From Nitrososphaerota archaeon (GTDB taxonomy: Archaea > Thermoproteota > Nitrososphaeria > Nitrososphaerales > Nitrosopumilaceae): DNA of 64,000 bases. Of this stretch, positions 25,244-35,929 are shown piece by piece. Numbering within the stretch: the stretch's first letter is position 1; each line of letters opens with the position of its first letter. The notes beneath the pieces are model-generated. The model saw only the letters and a program-made list of their open reading frames with translations, had not been told where the DNA came from and searched no databases. The stretch lies in contig JABDDN010000001.1 of the NCBI GenBank assembly GCA_013287585.1, forward strand, positions 117,893 to 181,892, read 5' to 3'. The position numbers were made by a program, and so were the translations under genes.

Positions 25244-27088
25244 ATGGCAAAAATTATAGGAATAGATTTAGGAACAAGTAATTCTGCTGCGGCAGTAATG
25301 ATGGGTGGTAAACCAACGCTCATTCCAGCAGCTGAAGGAACGACCGTAGGTGGTAAAGCATTTCCATCTGTCGTTGCCTTTACAAAAGATGGACAGCTAC
25401 TTGTAGGAGAACCCGCAAGAAGACAGGCTGTCACAAATCCAGAGGGCACAATTGTAGCTGCAAAACGAAAGATGGGTAGTGACTATATTTTCAAAATAAA
25501 TGACAAGGAATACAAACCACAACAAATTTCCGCATTTATTTTACAGAAAATAAAAAGAGATGCAGAGGCATTTGTTGGCGAAAAAATTGAAAAAGCAGTA
25601 ATCACAGTGCCTGCATATTTTGACGATAATCAAAGACAAGCAACAAAGGATGCTGGTCAAATAGCCGGACTAGAAGTTGTTAGAATTATCAATGAGCCAA
25701 CAGCTGCATCACTTGCATTTGGTTTGGATAAAGCAAAACAAGACATGAAAATTTTGGTGTTTGATTTGGGTGGTGGAACACTTGATGTAACCATTATGGA
25801 AATGGGTGGTGGCGTTTTTGAAGTGATGAGTACCTCTGGTGATACACAACTTGGAGGTACTGATATGGATAAGATCATAATAGATTACATCGTTGAAGCT
25901 TTTAGAAAAAACACTGGAATCGATCTCTCAAAGGATAATGCGGCGATGGTTAGAGTAAGAGAAGCTGCAGAAAGGGCAAAGATTGAACTTTCTTCCGTGA
26001 TGGAGACTGATATCACTTTACCATTTGTATCATATGATCAAAACGCTGGTCCAAAGAATCTAGAAATGAAACTTACCCGTTCAAAGCTTGAGGATCTCAT
26101 AAATCCAATTGTAGAAAGATGTAGGCCATCAATGACAAAATCTTTGGAAGATGCAAAACTTTCACCTTCCGACATTACTAAAATTGTTCTTGTGGGAGGA
26201 CCAACACGAATTCCACTAGTCAAAAAGTTTGTTGCCTCTGTTTTAGGCAAGGAACCTGAATCTGGAGTTGATCCTATGGAAGCAGTAGCATTAGGTGCTG
26301 GAATACAGGCAGGTATTATTGCAGGAGATGTTACAAGTGATATTGTACTCCTTGATGTTACTCCACTTACTCTTGGAGTAGAAGTACTTGGTGGATTACG
26401 TGAACCGCTAATTGAAAGAAACACTACCATTCCTACATCAAAAAGCAAGACCTTTACTACTGCAGCAGATAACCAAACTGCCGTAACAGTACATATCGTG
26501 CAAGGTGAAAGACCAATGGCTGCTGACAATGTTTCTCTTGGAAGCTTTAATCTTTCCGGAATTCCTCCTGCTCCAAGAGGCATTCCACAAATTGAAGTAA
26601 AGTTTGATCTTGACGCAAACGGAATACTCAATGTTACAGCAAAGGATCTTGGTACTCAAAAAGAGGCAACGATAACAATTACTGCAAGCACCAAACTTTC
26701 AAAAGAAGAAATTGAAAAACTTAAAAAAGATGCTGAAGTTTATGCAGATCAAGACAAGAAGAAAAGAGAAGAAATTGAAATCAAAAATGAAGCCGAGAAC
26801 TTTATTTACACTACTGAAAAATTAATCAACCAAGATCTCAAAGACAAAGTTACACAAGAACAAGGAATCAAAGTTACAAATGCAATAAGGGAACTAAAAG
26901 ATGTACTTGACAAGGGTTCTGCAGAAATTAAACCAAAACTTGATACACTAAAAACTATAGTTAACGAAATCAGTACAGAACTTTACAAAAAAACCAGCCC
27001 ACCATCAGGACCGGGTCAGTCTGGAACAGGATCTCAAGGAGGAACTGGTGATGAAAGTGCAGGTCAAAACGCTGCTGGCACTCAATAA
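25244..27088 (+). CDS. dnaK: Hsp70 chaperone DnaK
   Basis: A 614-aa Hsp70. The ATPase domain (about 1-360) carries [48 protein letters not shown] and [11 protein letters not shown]. The linker [10 protein letters not shown] leads to the substrate-binding domain (about 375-600). The tail is rich in Gly, Ser and Gln and lacks an EEVD end. It lies 18 bp after grpE and 37 bp before dnaJ. It folds proteins in the cytoplasm with GrpE and DnaJ, and perhaps with the membrane J protein at 12363. Confidence 0.97.
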   Translation: MAKIIGIDLGTSNSAAAVMMGGKPTLIPAAEGTTVGGKAFPSVVAFTKDGQLLVGEPARRQAVTNPEGTIVAAKRKMGSDYIFKINDKEYKPQQISAFILQKIKRDAEAFVGEKIEKAVITVPAYFDDNQRQATKDAGQIAGLEVVRIINEPTAASLAFGLDKAKQDMKILVFDLGGGTLDVTIMEMGGGVFEVMSTSGDTQLGGTDMDKIIIDYIVEAFRKNTGIDLSKDNAAMVRVREAAERAKIELSSVMETDITLPFVSYDQNAGPKNLEMKLTRSKLEDLINPIVERCRPSMTKSLEDAKLSPSDITKIVLVGGPTRIPLVKKFVASVLGKEPESGVDPMEAVALGAGIQAGIIAGDVTSDIVLLDVTPLTLGVEVLGGLREPLIERNTTIPTSKSKTFTTAADNQTAVTVHIVQGERPMAADNVSLGSFNLSGIPPAPRGIPQIEVKFDLDANGILNVTAKDLGTQKEATITITASTKLSKEEIEKLKKDAEVYADQDKKKREEIEIKNEAENFIYTTEKLINQDLKDKVTQEQGIKVTNAIRELKDVLDKGSAEIKPKLDTLKTIVNEISTELYKKTSPPSGPGQSGTGSQGGTGDESAGQNAAGTQ

Positions 27089-27125
27089 TTGATGATTTAT
27101 ACTTGAGATTAATCAAAATTCGTTT

Positions 27126-28217
27126 ATGAGCACCAAGCGAGATTATTACGAAGTTTTAGGAGTACAAAAGAATACTTCTCAAGATGAAATAAAAGCACAG
27201 TATAGAAAATTAGCATTAAAATTTCATCCTGATAGAAACAAATCTCCTGATGCGGGTGAACATTTTAAGGAAATTTCAGAGGCATATGCAATTTTATCTG
27301 ATACTGAAAAACGAAAACTCTACGATACTCATGGTCATGCTGGTGTTGACGGAAGATATAGTAGCGAAGATATTTTCCGTGGAGCTCGCGTAAACTTTGA
27401 GGATATATTTGGTGGATTTGGAGGAAGTGGATTTGATTCTATTTTTGAATCCCTTTTTGGAAGAGGAGGATTTGGTGGAGGAGGATTTGGTAGGGAAAGA
27501 GGAGCAGATCTTGTCTATGACACCACAATTACGTTAGAAGATGTTCTTAAAGGAAAAAGAGAAGAAATTGATATTAGAAAGGATATTGATTGTGAAAACT
27601 GTAAGGGCTCTGGCTGTACTCCTGGGACATCTATGCGAACCTGTACAGTTTGTAATGGTCATGGTCAAGTAAGATCATCTAGAAGTACAGGCTTTTCGAC
27701 ATTTGTTACAGTTCACCCATGTAACACTTGTAGAGGTCAAGGTAAGATAATAGAAAGACCTTGTAGTAAATGCAAAGGAACAGGAAAACAAAAAGGAACA
27801 AAACATCTCTCTTTTGACATTCCACCTGGTGTGGATACTGGTGAATACACAATCAGGGGAGAAGGCGAATCTGTACCAAACGGTGTAAATGGAGACCTGA
27901 TTGTCAGAATTCGAGTAAAACCACATGAGAAATTCAAAAGAGATGGCACGGACATATTTTATGATCAAAACATTTCAATGATTGATGCCACACTTGGCAA
28001 AACCATAATGGTACCTACTTTAGAAGACATAGAAAAGATATCTGTGGAAGCAGGTAGTCAACCAAATACGATAATCAAACTAAAGGGCAAAGGACTTCCA
28101 CATCAAAATAGCAGAGGAAGAGGAGATCAATACATTAGACTTGTTGTTAACATACCAACCAAGATTGACAAGCAACAAAAAAAGATCCTAGAAGAGCTGA
28201 GGGATACTTTTGATTAA
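27126..28217 (+). CDS. dnaJ: Hsp40 co-chaperone DnaJ
   Basis: A 363-aa type I DnaJ. The J domain (about 4-70) holds HPD, followed by a Gly/Phe-rich region (about 75-130). Four CxxCxGxG-type zinc motifs follow: [25 protein letters not shown] and CSKCKGTG. The C-terminal substrate-binding domains complete the protein. It works with DnaK and GrpE upstream. The start is ATG at 27126, and the next gene follows after 13 bp. Confidence 0.97.
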   Translation: MSTKRDYYEVLGVQKNTSQDEIKAQYRKLALKFHPDRNKSPDAGEHFKEISEAYAILSDTEKRKLYDTHGHAGVDGRYSSEDIFRGARVNFEDIFGGFGGSGFDSIFESLFGRGGFGGGGFGRERGADLVYDTTITLEDVLKGKREEIDIRKDIDCENCKGSGCTPGTSMRTCTVCNGHGQVRSSRSTGFSTFVTVHPCNTCRGQGKIIERPCSKCKGTGKQKGTKHLSFDIPPGVDTGEYTIRGEGESVPNGVNGDLIVRIRVKPHEKFKRDGTDIFYDQNISMIDATLGKTIMVPTLEDIEKISVEAGSQPNTIIKLKGKGLPHQNSRGRGDQYIRLVVNIPTKIDKQQKKILEELRDTFD

Positions 28218-28230
28218 ACTGGTGTAAAAA

Positions 28231-28782
28231 TTGAGAATAGGTCTTGATGTAGATGGAGTTCTTGCTGATGTGATTCAGTCATGGCTGTCTTATAACAATA
28301 AAGTAAGGACAATAATAAACAAATCAGAAATTTCTGAATGGGATTTTTGGAAAAAATTTAAAATAGATAAATTTGATTTTTACAAAGAACTTTCAATGTG
28401 TTGGGCATCTTGGGAAGATATTCCACCAACAGAAAATGAAATTTCTTTGGCAACTAGAGATCTTTCGAAACTTGGTACAGTAGATATTGTAACAGCAAGA
28501 GAAGAATCTACACATATCCATGTCAAAAACTGGCTAAAATCAAAAGGAATTGCTTACAATAACTATGTTGGAGTGCTAGAAGGAATAGAAAAAACTAAAC
28601 TTGATTATGATATATTCATTGATGATTCACCAATAAATGCAAAAAGCATGCTTGATGGAGGAAAATCCGTAATACTCTACACACAACCATGGAATCTAGG
28701 ATTTGATGATTTGCGTGCTAAAAGAATCTATAAACTAAAAGACGCTGTTTCTGCAATAAAGACACTTATTCAGGAATCTTAA
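28231..28782 (+). CDS. HAD-superfamily phosphatase, 5'(3')-deoxyribonucleotidase-like
   Basis: A 183-aa protein with HAD motif I DVDGVLADV (nucleophile D6, acid/base D8), a motif II Thr in DIVTARE and motif IV FIDDSPINA. The compact size and DVDGVLAD start resemble the NT5C deoxyribonucleotidase group, which removes phosphate from nucleotides. The substrate is not certain. The start is TTG at 28231, 13 bp after dnaJ, so it likely rides on the chaperone transcript. Confidence 0.8.
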   Translation: MRIGLDVDGVLADVIQSWLSYNNKVRTIINKSEISEWDFWKKFKIDKFDFYKELSMCWASWEDIPPTENEISLATRDLSKLGTVDIVTAREESTHIHVKNWLKSKGIAYNNYVGVLEGIEKTKLDYDIFIDDSPINAKSMLDGGKSVILYTQPWNLGFDDLRAKRIYKLKDAVSAIKTLIQES

Positions 28783-28792
28783 TTTTTTCGTT

Positions 28793-28877
28793 GCGGGGGT
28801 TGCCTAGCCTGGTCAACGGCGTAAGGCTCAGAACCTTATCTCTTAGGAGTTCGTGGGTTCAAATCCCACCTCCCGCA
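28793..28877 (+). tRNA. tRNA-Leu (CAG)
   Basis: An 85-nt tRNA with acceptor GCGGGGG/CTCCCGC, D-arm GCC/GGC, anticodon arm TAAGG-CTCAGAA-CCTTA (anticodon CAG), a long variable arm of 14 nt typical of tRNA-Leu, and T-arm GTGGG-TTCAAAT-CCCAC. Discriminator A is present, with no intron and no encoded CCA. It starts 10 bp after the HAD gene. Confidence 0.95.
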
Positions 28878-28917
28878 TATTCATCATTCATTTTTCAAAA
28901 CGAGATTGCATGATAAA

Positions 28918-28925
28918 TTTATAAT
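28918..28925 (+). promoter_or_regulatory. TATA box of the PII-like gene
   Basis: TTTATAAT is centred about 26 bp before the TTG at 28948, so the transcript should be leaderless. This placement rules out the in-frame TTG at 28906, which lies upstream of the box. Confidence 0.6.
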
Positions 28926-28947
28926 CTATCCTACAGTTGTTTGTCTA

Positions 28948-29292
28948 TTGAAAAAGATTGAAGCAGTAATAGCTCATCAAAAGATCGATACAGTAGTAGA
29001 AGCTCTAAAAAAAATTGGTGTTGGTGGTTTTACAATACTTGATGCAAAAGGATGGGGAAAAGCAGATAGATCTCAAATGACAGGTCAACGAGGTACTTCA
29101 AGCTACACTGCAGGTTTCAATATAAAAAATTATATCATCATTGTAGTTGACGACTCGATTGTAGATAAAGTGATAACAACAATAGTTGGTGCAGCAGGAA
29201 CAGACTCACCAGGAGATGGAAAAATCTTCATCAGCACTGTTGAGGATGCTATAGATATAGGTAGTAAGCAAAAGGGAATACACGCAATTTAG
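28948..29292 (+). CDS. PII family signal protein (GlnB/GlnK-like)
   Basis: A 114-aa protein starting MKKIEAVIAHQKIDTVVEALKKIG, the classic PII opening. It ends with GDGKIFISTVEDAIDIGSKQKGIHAI, matching the PII C-terminal signature (usually GxxGxxAI). PII trimers bind ATP/ADP and 2-oxoglutarate and control ammonium uptake and assimilation. The T-loop reads TGQRGTSSYTAGF and lacks the Tyr that bacterial GlnD uridylylates (RGxEY). No amt or glnA gene is adjacent. In an ammonia oxidiser it may sense carbon and energy state. The TTG start is backed by the TATA spacing. Confidence 0.9.
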   Translation: MKKIEAVIAHQKIDTVVEALKKIGVGGFTILDAKGWGKADRSQMTGQRGTSSYTAGFNIKNYIIIVVDDSIVDKVITTIVGAAGTDSPGDGKIFISTVEDAIDIGSKQKGIHAI

Positions 29293-29302
29293 TTAATGAT
29301 AA

Positions 29303-31210
29303 TTATTGACTAGAACCTAGTTTACGTTTTATTTTTTCTTCTAATAACTGGTTTATTTTTTGGCCATCAATCTTACCACGCATAGTTTTCATAGCGATTC
29401 CCATTAGTGGACCAATTGCTCTTAATCCCTGTTCCTCAATCATATCAAGGTTAGTCTCTACTAATTCATCCAATATTTTTTCAAGATCTAAAGAATCTAT
29501 TTTGTTTATAGATGCTTTTTCCATTGCTTCAAAAACTGTGTGTGTTTTACCTGACATTATGCTTTCAAAAATTATCTCAAGTGATTCTTTTGCAATTTTG
29601 CCATCTGCAAGTAAGCTAAAGGCATTTTTAATTTCATTATTTTTTAATAACATACTATCCAATCCACGCCTTTCTAAGTTTGTAATAGTTCCACAAAGAA
29701 CTGAAGCAACAAAATTTGGAGAAATTCTATTATCTTTACAAATAGATTCAAACAAAACTAGATAATCTGAATCAAAGATCTGAATAGTAAGCTGTGGATT
29801 TAATTGGTATGTTTTTTGCAATTCTGATATAGTTTCCTCCCATGACTTGGGTATCTTTTTTTGTATTTCTTCCAACTCCTTTTTTTCTACAATAATGGGA
29901 GGAATGTCAGTTTCAGGATACATTCTTGATGCACCAGGTCTTGGTCTCAAAAACACAGTTTCACCAGTTGATGTTGCTGCTCTCGTTTCTGCAGGAACAC
30001 CATTCTTGGCGTCCTCTATTCTTTTTATAATTGACTCGATTACAAGATCAATTTTTTGTTGTTCTCCAGCCAAAATTAAGAATCCATCCTTTAATCCTGA
30101 ATCTAATGTCTTTTTGACTTGTTGAATCTCTAACTCTTCTATTCCATAATTTGGAAGCTCATCAGAGTGAAACACGCCTCCAAGTCCAAAAAATCTTACT
30201 AGTTCACCAAGCTGTTTCCCAAGTCTTATCCCCTCATATGGTTCAAAACCAAACATTCCTGCAAAATTTTTAATCCTAACTGCCTTTACTGTTGCACTCT
30301 CTTTGAGTGCTTTTTGTATAACTTTTGATTTGCAGTTTTTGAAAATCTCTGAAACGTCTTTTACATCTCTTTCTTTTGCTATTCTTTCTGTTTCTATCTC
30401 ACGTAACTTTTCTGCTATGATATTCAAGCCATGCTGTCTCTTTGCTTCATATTCTATGACTTTTTCAAGTTGGTCAAGTTGTTGTACTCCCTTTACTTCA
30501 ACCACATTTCCTCCTTGTATGGAGACATTGACATCTTGTCGTATGGATCCTAAACCTCGTTCAACTTTTTTTGTGGCACGTAAAAGCCGACCTAAACTAA
30601 GTGCAATTTTTCTAACCTCCTCAGGTTTGCCAGATACAGGATCTAAAGCAATCTCTACTAACGGAATGCCAAGTCTATCCAAACTATATTCTCTTACATC
30701 AGTGGTATCGATCAGAAGTTTTGCTGCATCCTCTTCCAAACAGATGCTTTGTACGCCAATTTTTTTTCCATCCACTTCGAGATAACCACCTTGTGAAATA
30801 AGCATAGTTCTTTGAAAACCTGATGTGTTAGAACCATCTATTACCAACTTTCTCATCACATGAATTTCATTAAAGATATTTGATTTTAAGGAGGCTGCAA
30901 TAATCAATGCAATTTCTTTTGTTTCAACATTCACATCATGAGGAGGTTCCTCATCCTGTTCTACAAGGCAACTACTTGCAGGATTTGCATGATATACTAT
31001 GGTTTTATCTTTACTACGTTCAAAAATGGCGGTAGGATCAAATTCACCCAGTTCACTTTTTGCAAGTCTGAGTTTACGGAAAAATTTTATTGGATATTCT
31101 TCTGATTCTATTGGAGGACAATTACAAAATAATTTCTTTCCTGTTGCAAGCTGTTGATGTATTTCAAGACCAACTTTGAGTCCAATTTTGTCTATTTGAA
31201 GTTCAGACAC
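29303..31210 (-). CDS. gatE: Glu-tRNA(Gln) amidotransferase subunit E
   Basis: A 635-aa protein of the archaeal GatE family. GLKVGLEIHQQLATGKKLFCNCP opens the GatB-like kinase domain, which also has YHANPASSCLVEQDEEPP and VDGSNTSGFQRT. A GAD-type insert lies in the middle, and the C-terminal YqeY-like tail contains IGPLMGIAMKTMRGKIDGQ. With GatD it converts Glu-tRNA(Gln) to Gln-tRNA(Gln). The start is GTG at 31210, 32 bp after gatD on the same strand. The tRNA-Gln gene is about 7 kb away. Confidence 0.96.
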   Translation of the reverse strand: MSELQIDKIGLKVGLEIHQQLATGKKLFCNCPPIESEEYPIKFFRKLRLAKSELGEFDPTAIFERSKDKTIVYHANPASSCLVEQDEEPPHDVNVETKEIALIIAASLKSNIFNEIHVMRKLVIDGSNTSGFQRTMLISQGGYLEVDGKKIGVQSICLEEDAAKLLIDTTDVREYSLDRLGIPLVEIALDPVSGKPEEVRKIALSLGRLLRATKKVERGLGSIRQDVNVSIQGGNVVEVKGVQQLDQLEKVIEYEAKRQHGLNIIAEKLREIETERIAKERDVKDVSEIFKNCKSKVIQKALKESATVKAVRIKNFAGMFGFEPYEGIRLGKQLGELVRFFGLGGVFHSDELPNYGIEELEIQQVKKTLDSGLKDGFLILAGEQQKIDLVIESIIKRIEDAKNGVPAETRAATSTGETVFLRPRPGASRMYPETDIPPIIVEKKELEEIQKKIPKSWEETISELQKTYQLNPQLTIQIFDSDYLVLFESICKDNRISPNFVASVLCGTITNLERRGLDSMLLKNNEIKNAFSLLADGKIAKESLEIIFESIMSGKTHTVFEAMEKASINKIDSLDLEKILDELVETNLDMIEEQGLRAIGPLMGIAMKTMRGKIDGQKINQLLEEKIKRKLGSSQ

Positions 31211-31242
31211 TTCTGATTTATCTATTCAACTTGTTTTAAAGC

Positions 31243-32529
31243 TTAGTCTGAAAATTCCATAGCTATATTTTCTTTCATAATTTTTTCCATATCCTCAATG
31301 GTTTTTGAATTACCAAGTGCCCACATTGCCTTTACAAGAGCAGTTTCTGGAATCATATTTCCAAGTGGAATCATTCCTAAATTAAGCAGATCTCTGCCGC
31401 TTTCATAGACAGTCATTCGTACCATGCCGTCTATGCATTGAGATGTCATTCCAAGAAAGAGCCCTTTCTTTTTTGCTTTTCCTACGTATTCGTACATAAC
31501 TTTCCCAATATGTCCAAGACCGGTTCCCTCAAAAATTATTGCTTTGTAACCTGAACTGATGATATGATCTAGTATTTTTGGATCAAGTCCTGGATAGTAT
31601 TTTACTAAAGCAACATGTGTATCAAAATTAATCTTTGGAATATAGTCATTTTTTATGACATTAAACTGTGGGTTCTTTTCGATTTTGTCTTTTTTTACAA
31701 TAAAGGCAGGGGAGCCACCCATTGTTTGAAATGCATTACGTTTACTTGTGTGATTTTTACGTACTCTTGTTCCCCAATGACAAGCAACATCATCATCACT
31801 TGTGCTATTGTGCATTACAACATAAATGCCTCCGGTATTACATTCTACAAGAAATCTTACTGCAGAAATTAGATTAAGTGCAGCATCAGATGATGGTCTG
31901 TCAGAAGATCTTTGTGAACCGACCAGAGCTATAGGAATTGGAATTCCTGATAAAGAAAACGATAGTGCAGCTGCCGTATATTGCATAGTATCTGTACCAT
32001 GAGCTATGATTATCCCCCTGTATTCTGATTTTACATGAGTGTTAATTTTTTCTGCAATTATTTTCCAGTGTTCTGGAAGTAAATTTTCAGAATATTCTGA
32101 AAAAAGTACTTCAGTGTCTATGTTTGCTATTTTTGAAAGTTCTGGTACTGTAGCATTAAGTTCTGCGGCTGTTAATGCAGGAGTTACTCCACCAGTTCTA
32201 TAATCTATTTTACTTGCAATTGTGCCGCCAGTAGAAACAAGGAGAATTTTTGGCAGTTTTGGATCGACATGCGGCTGTACCATGGTTTCTTTTTTTGTAT
32301 TCACTGAAGATTCTATTCCAATTTTTTTAATTTTATCTATTTCTAAGCCTATGTTGTATCCACTTTTCAGCTTCAAAACTATGTGTTTATCATCATTATA
32401 CTCATAACGTGGCATCAAAATTCCAGAATAGGTAGAATCTGTTTCAACGCTGACAATATTACCTACCTGAAGATTGTGTTTTTCTAAAAATTCAAGAGAT
32501 TTTCCCTTGTATCCGCTGTGATTAGACAT
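31243..32529 (-). CDS. gatD: Glu-tRNA(Gln) amidotransferase subunit D
   Basis: A 428-aa protein. An N-terminal domain (about 1-85) precedes an L-asparaginase-like domain with the catalytic Thr in LLVSTGGTIASKIDY, a second Thr-Asp set in HGTDTMQYTAAALS, and GSQRSSDRPSSDAALN. This two-part plan is specific to GatD, which releases ammonia from an amide donor for GatE. Gene order is gatD then gatE, minus strand, 32 bp apart. Confidence 0.95.
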   Translation of the reverse strand: MSNHSGYKGKSLEFLEKHNLQVGNIVSVETDSTYSGILMPRYEYNDDKHIVLKLKSGYNIGLEIDKIKKIGIESSVNTKKETMVQPHVDPKLPKILLVSTGGTIASKIDYRTGGVTPALTAAELNATVPELSKIANIDTEVLFSEYSENLLPEHWKIIAEKINTHVKSEYRGIIIAHGTDTMQYTAAALSFSLSGIPIPIALVGSQRSSDRPSSDAALNLISAVRFLVECNTGGIYVVMHNSTSDDDVACHWGTRVRKNHTSKRNAFQTMGGSPAFIVKKDKIEKNPQFNVIKNDYIPKINFDTHVALVKYYPGLDPKILDHIISSGYKAIIFEGTGLGHIGKVMYEYVGKAKKKGLFLGMTSQCIDGMVRMTVYESGRDLLNLGMIPLGNMIPETALVKAMWALGNSKTIEDMEKIMKENIAMEFSD

Positions 32530-32561
32530 TTGATTGGATTAGATGTGATATTTTATTAAAA

Positions 32562-34763
32562 TTACCTGTAGTAAGGAACTGCGATCTTTTCACCAATCTT
32601 GAGTTCTTTTTGTGTCCTGACTTTTCTCACAGCCTCTTCAAAGTGCCTCATGGTTACCTTGGCTTCAGAGGCTTTCTTTTCAGCTTCTTTCTGATCTGGG
32701 TATTTGTCAAGGAACTCATGTATAACAAGAGAAACTGCTGTATTTGCAATGGACGCAACATCTGCTCCGCTAAGTCCATCTGTGGAATCTGAGAGTTTCT
32801 CCAAATCTACATAGTCTGGGTTTTTACCTGCTTCAGATTTTGGTTCTCTGTCTATTGGAATTTCTTTTGTACTGATCTCTAATATCTTCTTTCTACCTTC
32901 CTTGTCTGGCATTGGTACAAGAATTATCTTATCAAATCTTCCTGGTCGTAATAGGGCTGTATCTATCATGTCTGCCCTGTTTGTTGCTGCAAGGACTACT
33001 ACTCCATGTAAGCTCTCAATGCCATCAAGTTCTGTCAAAAGCTGACTAACAACTCTTTCAGTAACTGCTGTTTCGCCACCTACTCCTCTGACAGGAGCAA
33101 TAGAATCAATTTCATCAAAGAAAATTACACAGGGAGAAGCTTGTCTTGCTCTTCTGAATATTTCTCTTATTCCTCGCTCTGATTCACCAACCCATTTTGA
33201 TAGTAGCTCAGGACCTCTTACTGAAATGAAATTAGCTTCACTTTCTGTTGCTACAGCTTTAGCTAAAAGTGTTTTTCCAGTTCCACTTGGTCCATGTAGT
33301 AATATCCCTCGTGGCATTCTATGTCCTAATTTAGCGTAGAGAGTTGGATACTTCATTGGCCACTCTACGGCTTCTTGTAATTCACGTTTTACATTTTCTA
33401 ATCCTCCTACTTCGTCCCAACTTACATCTGGATTTTCAATGAAAACTTCACGCATTCCTGACGGTGTGACTTCTCTTATCGCATTTTGGTAATCGTCTCC
33501 AGTTACTATTAGTTTGTCAAGGGTTTCGGGTGGAAGTTTTTCGTCTTGAAGGTTTAGCTCTGGTAATAATCTTCTTAGGCATTTCATTGCAGCTTCCTTG
33601 CATAGATATTCCAAGTCTGCACCAACATAACCGTGGCTAATTCCAGCAATTTTATCCAAGTTTACATCATCACTTAATGGCATGTTTCTTGTGTGAATCA
33701 TGAGAATGTCTTTTCTTCCCTTCTTGTCTGGTACTTTGATCTCAATTTCTCTATCAAATCTACCAGGTCTTCTAAGGGCAGGGTCTATTGCATTTGGTCT
33801 GTTTGTTGCTGATATGACAATCACTTTGCCTCTTGCCTCTAAACCATCCATTAGGGAAAGTAACTGTGAGACAACTCTTCTTTCAACTTCACCTGTTACT
33901 TCTTCTCTTTTTGGAGCAATAGAATCGATTTCATCAATGAAAATTATAGAAGGCGATTTTTCTTTTGCCTCTTTGAAAATTTCTCTTAGTCTTGCTTCAC
34001 TTTCTCCATAAAATTTGCTCATGATTTCAGGACCGGATATGCTGATAAAATGAGCATTACTTTCATTGGCAACTGCTTTAGCTAATAGTGTCTTACCAGT
34101 ACCTGGTGGTCCATAAAGCAAGACACCCTTTGGTGCTTCAATTCCAAGTTTTTCAAAAATTTCTGGATGTCGTAAAGGAAGTTCAATCATCTCTCTAACT
34201 TTTTTAATTTCATCAGTTAAACCTCCAATGTCTTCATAGGTTACTTGTGGAACACCGCGTAGTGTTTCTCCTTTTTCCGCGATGTGAAATACTGTTTTTT
34301 GAGTTACAAGTACTGCATCTGCAGCTGGTGTTACACCAATTACCTGAAAAGTAAGTCTGCCTCCAAAGTATGGTACCATAACATTATCTCCTTTAATCAA
34401 AGGAACACTTTCTAATGCATCTGCGAGATATCTTTCATCTATTGGAGGAATTGCTTCTAATGGAGCAACTACAACTTTTTCTGCAGCTACTGCTTTTATC
34501 TTTCGAACTGCGACAGTGTCACCAATTGCTATTCCGGCATTATTTCGTACAAGTCCGTCTACTCTGATAATTCCTTTTCCTTCATCTGATGGATAAAGTG
34601 GAAGACATTTAGCTACGGTTCTTCGCTTTCCTTTAATTTCTATAACATCACCAGTTGATGCACTAAGTGAATCCATAGAATCATAATCAATACGTGCCAC
34701 TCCTCTCCCAACATCACGAGTATATGCCTCAAGTACTTTAAGGGAAAGTGCATTTTGGCTCAT
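32562..34763 (-). CDS. Cdc48/p97-type AAA+ ATPase
   Basis: A 733-aa protein with an N-terminal double-psi barrel/N domain (about 1-180) and two AAA domains. D1 has [17 protein letters not shown] and [14 protein letters not shown]2 has [17 protein letters not shown] and [13 protein letters not shown]. Arginine fingers appear in both [13 protein letters not shown] motifs. It unfolds proteins, likely for the proteasome. The start is ATG at 34763, with a TATA box about 26 bp upstream giving a leaderless mRNA. Confidence 0.97.
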   Translation of the reverse strand: MSQNALSLKVLEAYTRDVGRGVARIDYDSMDSLSASTGDVIEIKGKRRTVAKCLPLYPSDEGKGIIRVDGLVRNNAGIAIGDTVAVRKIKAVAAEKVVVAPLEAIPPIDERYLADALESVPLIKGDNVMVPYFGGRLTFQVIGVTPAADAVLVTQKTVFHIAEKGETLRGVPQVTYEDIGGLTDEIKKVREMIELPLRHPEIFEKLGIEAPKGVLLYGPPGTGKTLLAKAVANESNAHFISISGPEIMSKFYGESEARLREIFKEAKEKSPSIIFIDEIDSIAPKREEVTGEVERRVVSQLLSLMDGLEARGKVIVISATNRPNAIDPALRRPGRFDREIEIKVPDKKGRKDILMIHTRNMPLSDDVNLDKIAGISHGYVGADLEYLCKEAAMKCLRRLLPELNLQDEKLPPETLDKLIVTGDDYQNAIREVTPSGMREVFIENPDVSWDEVGGLENVKRELQEAVEWPMKYPTLYAKLGHRMPRGILLHGPSGTGKTLLAKAVATESEANFISVRGPELLSKWVGESERGIREIFRRARQASPCVIFFDEIDSIAPVRGVGGETAVTERVVSQLLTELDGIESLHGVVVLAATNRADMIDTALLRPGRFDKIILVPMPDKEGRKKILEISTKEIPIDREPKSEAGKNPDYVDLEKLSDSTDGLSGADVASIANTAVSLVIHEFLDKYPDQKEAEKKASEAKVTMRHFEEAVRKVRTQKELKIGEKIAVPYYR

Positions 34764-34784
34764 GGATTAAACAGACTAAAACTA

Positions 34785-34793
34785 ATTTTTATA
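34785..34793 (-). promoter_or_regulatory. TATA box of cdc48
   Basis: On the minus strand GTATAAAAAT is centred about 26 bp upstream of the ATG at 34763, so transcription should start at or next to the start codon. Confidence 0.6.
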
Positions 34794-34866
34794 CCTTTGT
34801 CGTCATTTGTTCATTACAATATTGATCACAAGCTTAAAATTTACAATATAAAGCAGATTTGTTACT

Positions 34867-35598
34867 TTGGGTAAGAGACCACTAGTTAGAAGACGTGGCC
34901 GAGGAGGAATGCAATTTCGTGCTGCATCTACTGGCAAGTTACTTCCAGCAAAATATCCACGATTTGCACTCGCAGAACAACGAGAAGGCGAAGTCATAGA
35001 TCTTGTTCATGAGACAGGTCGCGATGCCCCTCTTGCAAAGGTTAGATTTGATAATGGCGCTGTTTCTTATTTTCCATCAATTCTTGGTACTAAGATTGGC
35101 TCAAAAGTACAATTTGGATTAAATTCAAAAGTTTCTTCAGGAAATGTAATTAGTATTCAAAACATTCCAGATGGAACTATCGTAAGCAATGTTGAAAAAC
35201 ACTTTGGTGACGGCGGTTCTATTGTAAAATCAGCTGGAACTTATGCCACTGTATTTTCTCACAGTTCAGAAGGAGTTACAATAAAACTTCCATCTGGAAA
35301 ATTTACTACGCTCAATCCTCAAAATAGAGCCATGATTGGAATTCTTGCAGGTGGTGGTACTGGTGACAGACCATTTATGAGGGCAGGTCCAGCATGGCGA
35401 AGAAAACGATCTAAGGGTCACAAATATCCAATCGTAAGAGGAGTTGCACAAGCAGCTTATGTACACCCACACGGAGGAGGAAGACACCAACACGTAGGTA
35501 AAAGTTCTACGGTATCAAGAAATGCGCCACCAGGACGCAAAGTGGGTAGCATAGCAGCTAGAAAGACTGGTAGAGCACGAATCAAAGAAAGACAATAA
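34867..35598 (+). CDS. rpl2: 50S ribosomal protein L2
   Basis: A 243-aa protein of the uL2 family. It opens MGKRPLVRRRGRGGMQFRA and has a GRDAPLAKVRF block, SGKFTTLNPQNRAMIG, and the C-terminal peptidyl-transferase-proximal region GVAQAAYVHPHGGGRHQHVG. That loop lies close to the peptidyl-transferase centre in ribosomes. The start is TTG at 34867. It is divergent from cdc48 and stands alone here, apart from the S10-type operon where uL2 often lies. Confidence 0.96.
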   Translation: MGKRPLVRRRGRGGMQFRAASTGKLLPAKYPRFALAEQREGEVIDLVHETGRDAPLAKVRFDNGAVSYFPSILGTKIGSKVQFGLNSKVSSGNVISIQNIPDGTIVSNVEKHFGDGGSIVKSAGTYATVFSHSSEGVTIKLPSGKFTTLNPQNRAMIGILAGGGTGDRPFMRAGPAWRRKRSKGHKYPIVRGVAQAAYVHPHGGGRHQHVGKSSTVSRNAPPGRKVGSIAARKTGRARIKERQ

Positions 35599-35635
35599 TT
35601 TTTAAAAAAAATCCCCAAAATTAATTAAGACTTTA

Positions 35636-35929
35636 ATGAAAATATTTGATGTGTCGCAGAAACGCGTTCATATATTTGTTAAAGGAAAAGTTCAAGGAGT
35701 TTATTTCCGTCAGGGAATGAAAGATGTTGCAGAAAAGAAAAACGTGACAGGTTGGGTAAGAAATCTTCAAGACAAAAGAGTAGAGGCGATTCTTGAAGGA
35801 AAAGACAATGATGTAAATTCTGTAATAGAATGGAGTCACATGGGACCACCAAGTGCCATTGTAGATTACGTTGAAATTATAAATGAAAACTACACGGATG
35901 AATTTTCAAAATTTGAAATCCTGATCTAG
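35636..35929 (+). CDS. Acylphosphatase
   Basis: A 97-aa protein with the acylphosphatase motif VHIFVKGKVQGVYFRQGM, containing the catalytic Arg (about residue 25), and GWVRNLQDKRVEAILEG with the catalytic Asn. It hydrolyses acyl phosphates. The start is ATG at 35636. The stop overlaps the convergent gene at 35926 by 4 bp. Confidence 0.93.
   Translation: MKIFDVSQKRVHIFVKGKVQGVYFRQGMKDVAEKKNVTGWVRNLQDKRVEAILEGKDNDVNSVIEWSHMGPPSAIVDYVEIINENYTDEFSKFEILI

Noticed and set aside
26038..26631. A 197-aa open frame antisense to dnaK
   Set aside because: Long antisense frames over dnaK are a well-known by-product of its codon use. The protein has no recognisable domain and lies wholly within the conserved chaperone gene.
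28906..28947. An upstream start (TTG at 28906) for the PII gene
   Set aside because: It would place the TATA box inside the coding region and add 14 residues not found in PII proteins. The TTG at 28948 gives the family's normal N-terminus.
30303..30785. A 160-aa open frame antisense to gatE
   Set aside because: Ser/Cys/Phe-rich composition typical of reading the wrong strand; the gatE frame covers the region with conserved family motifs.
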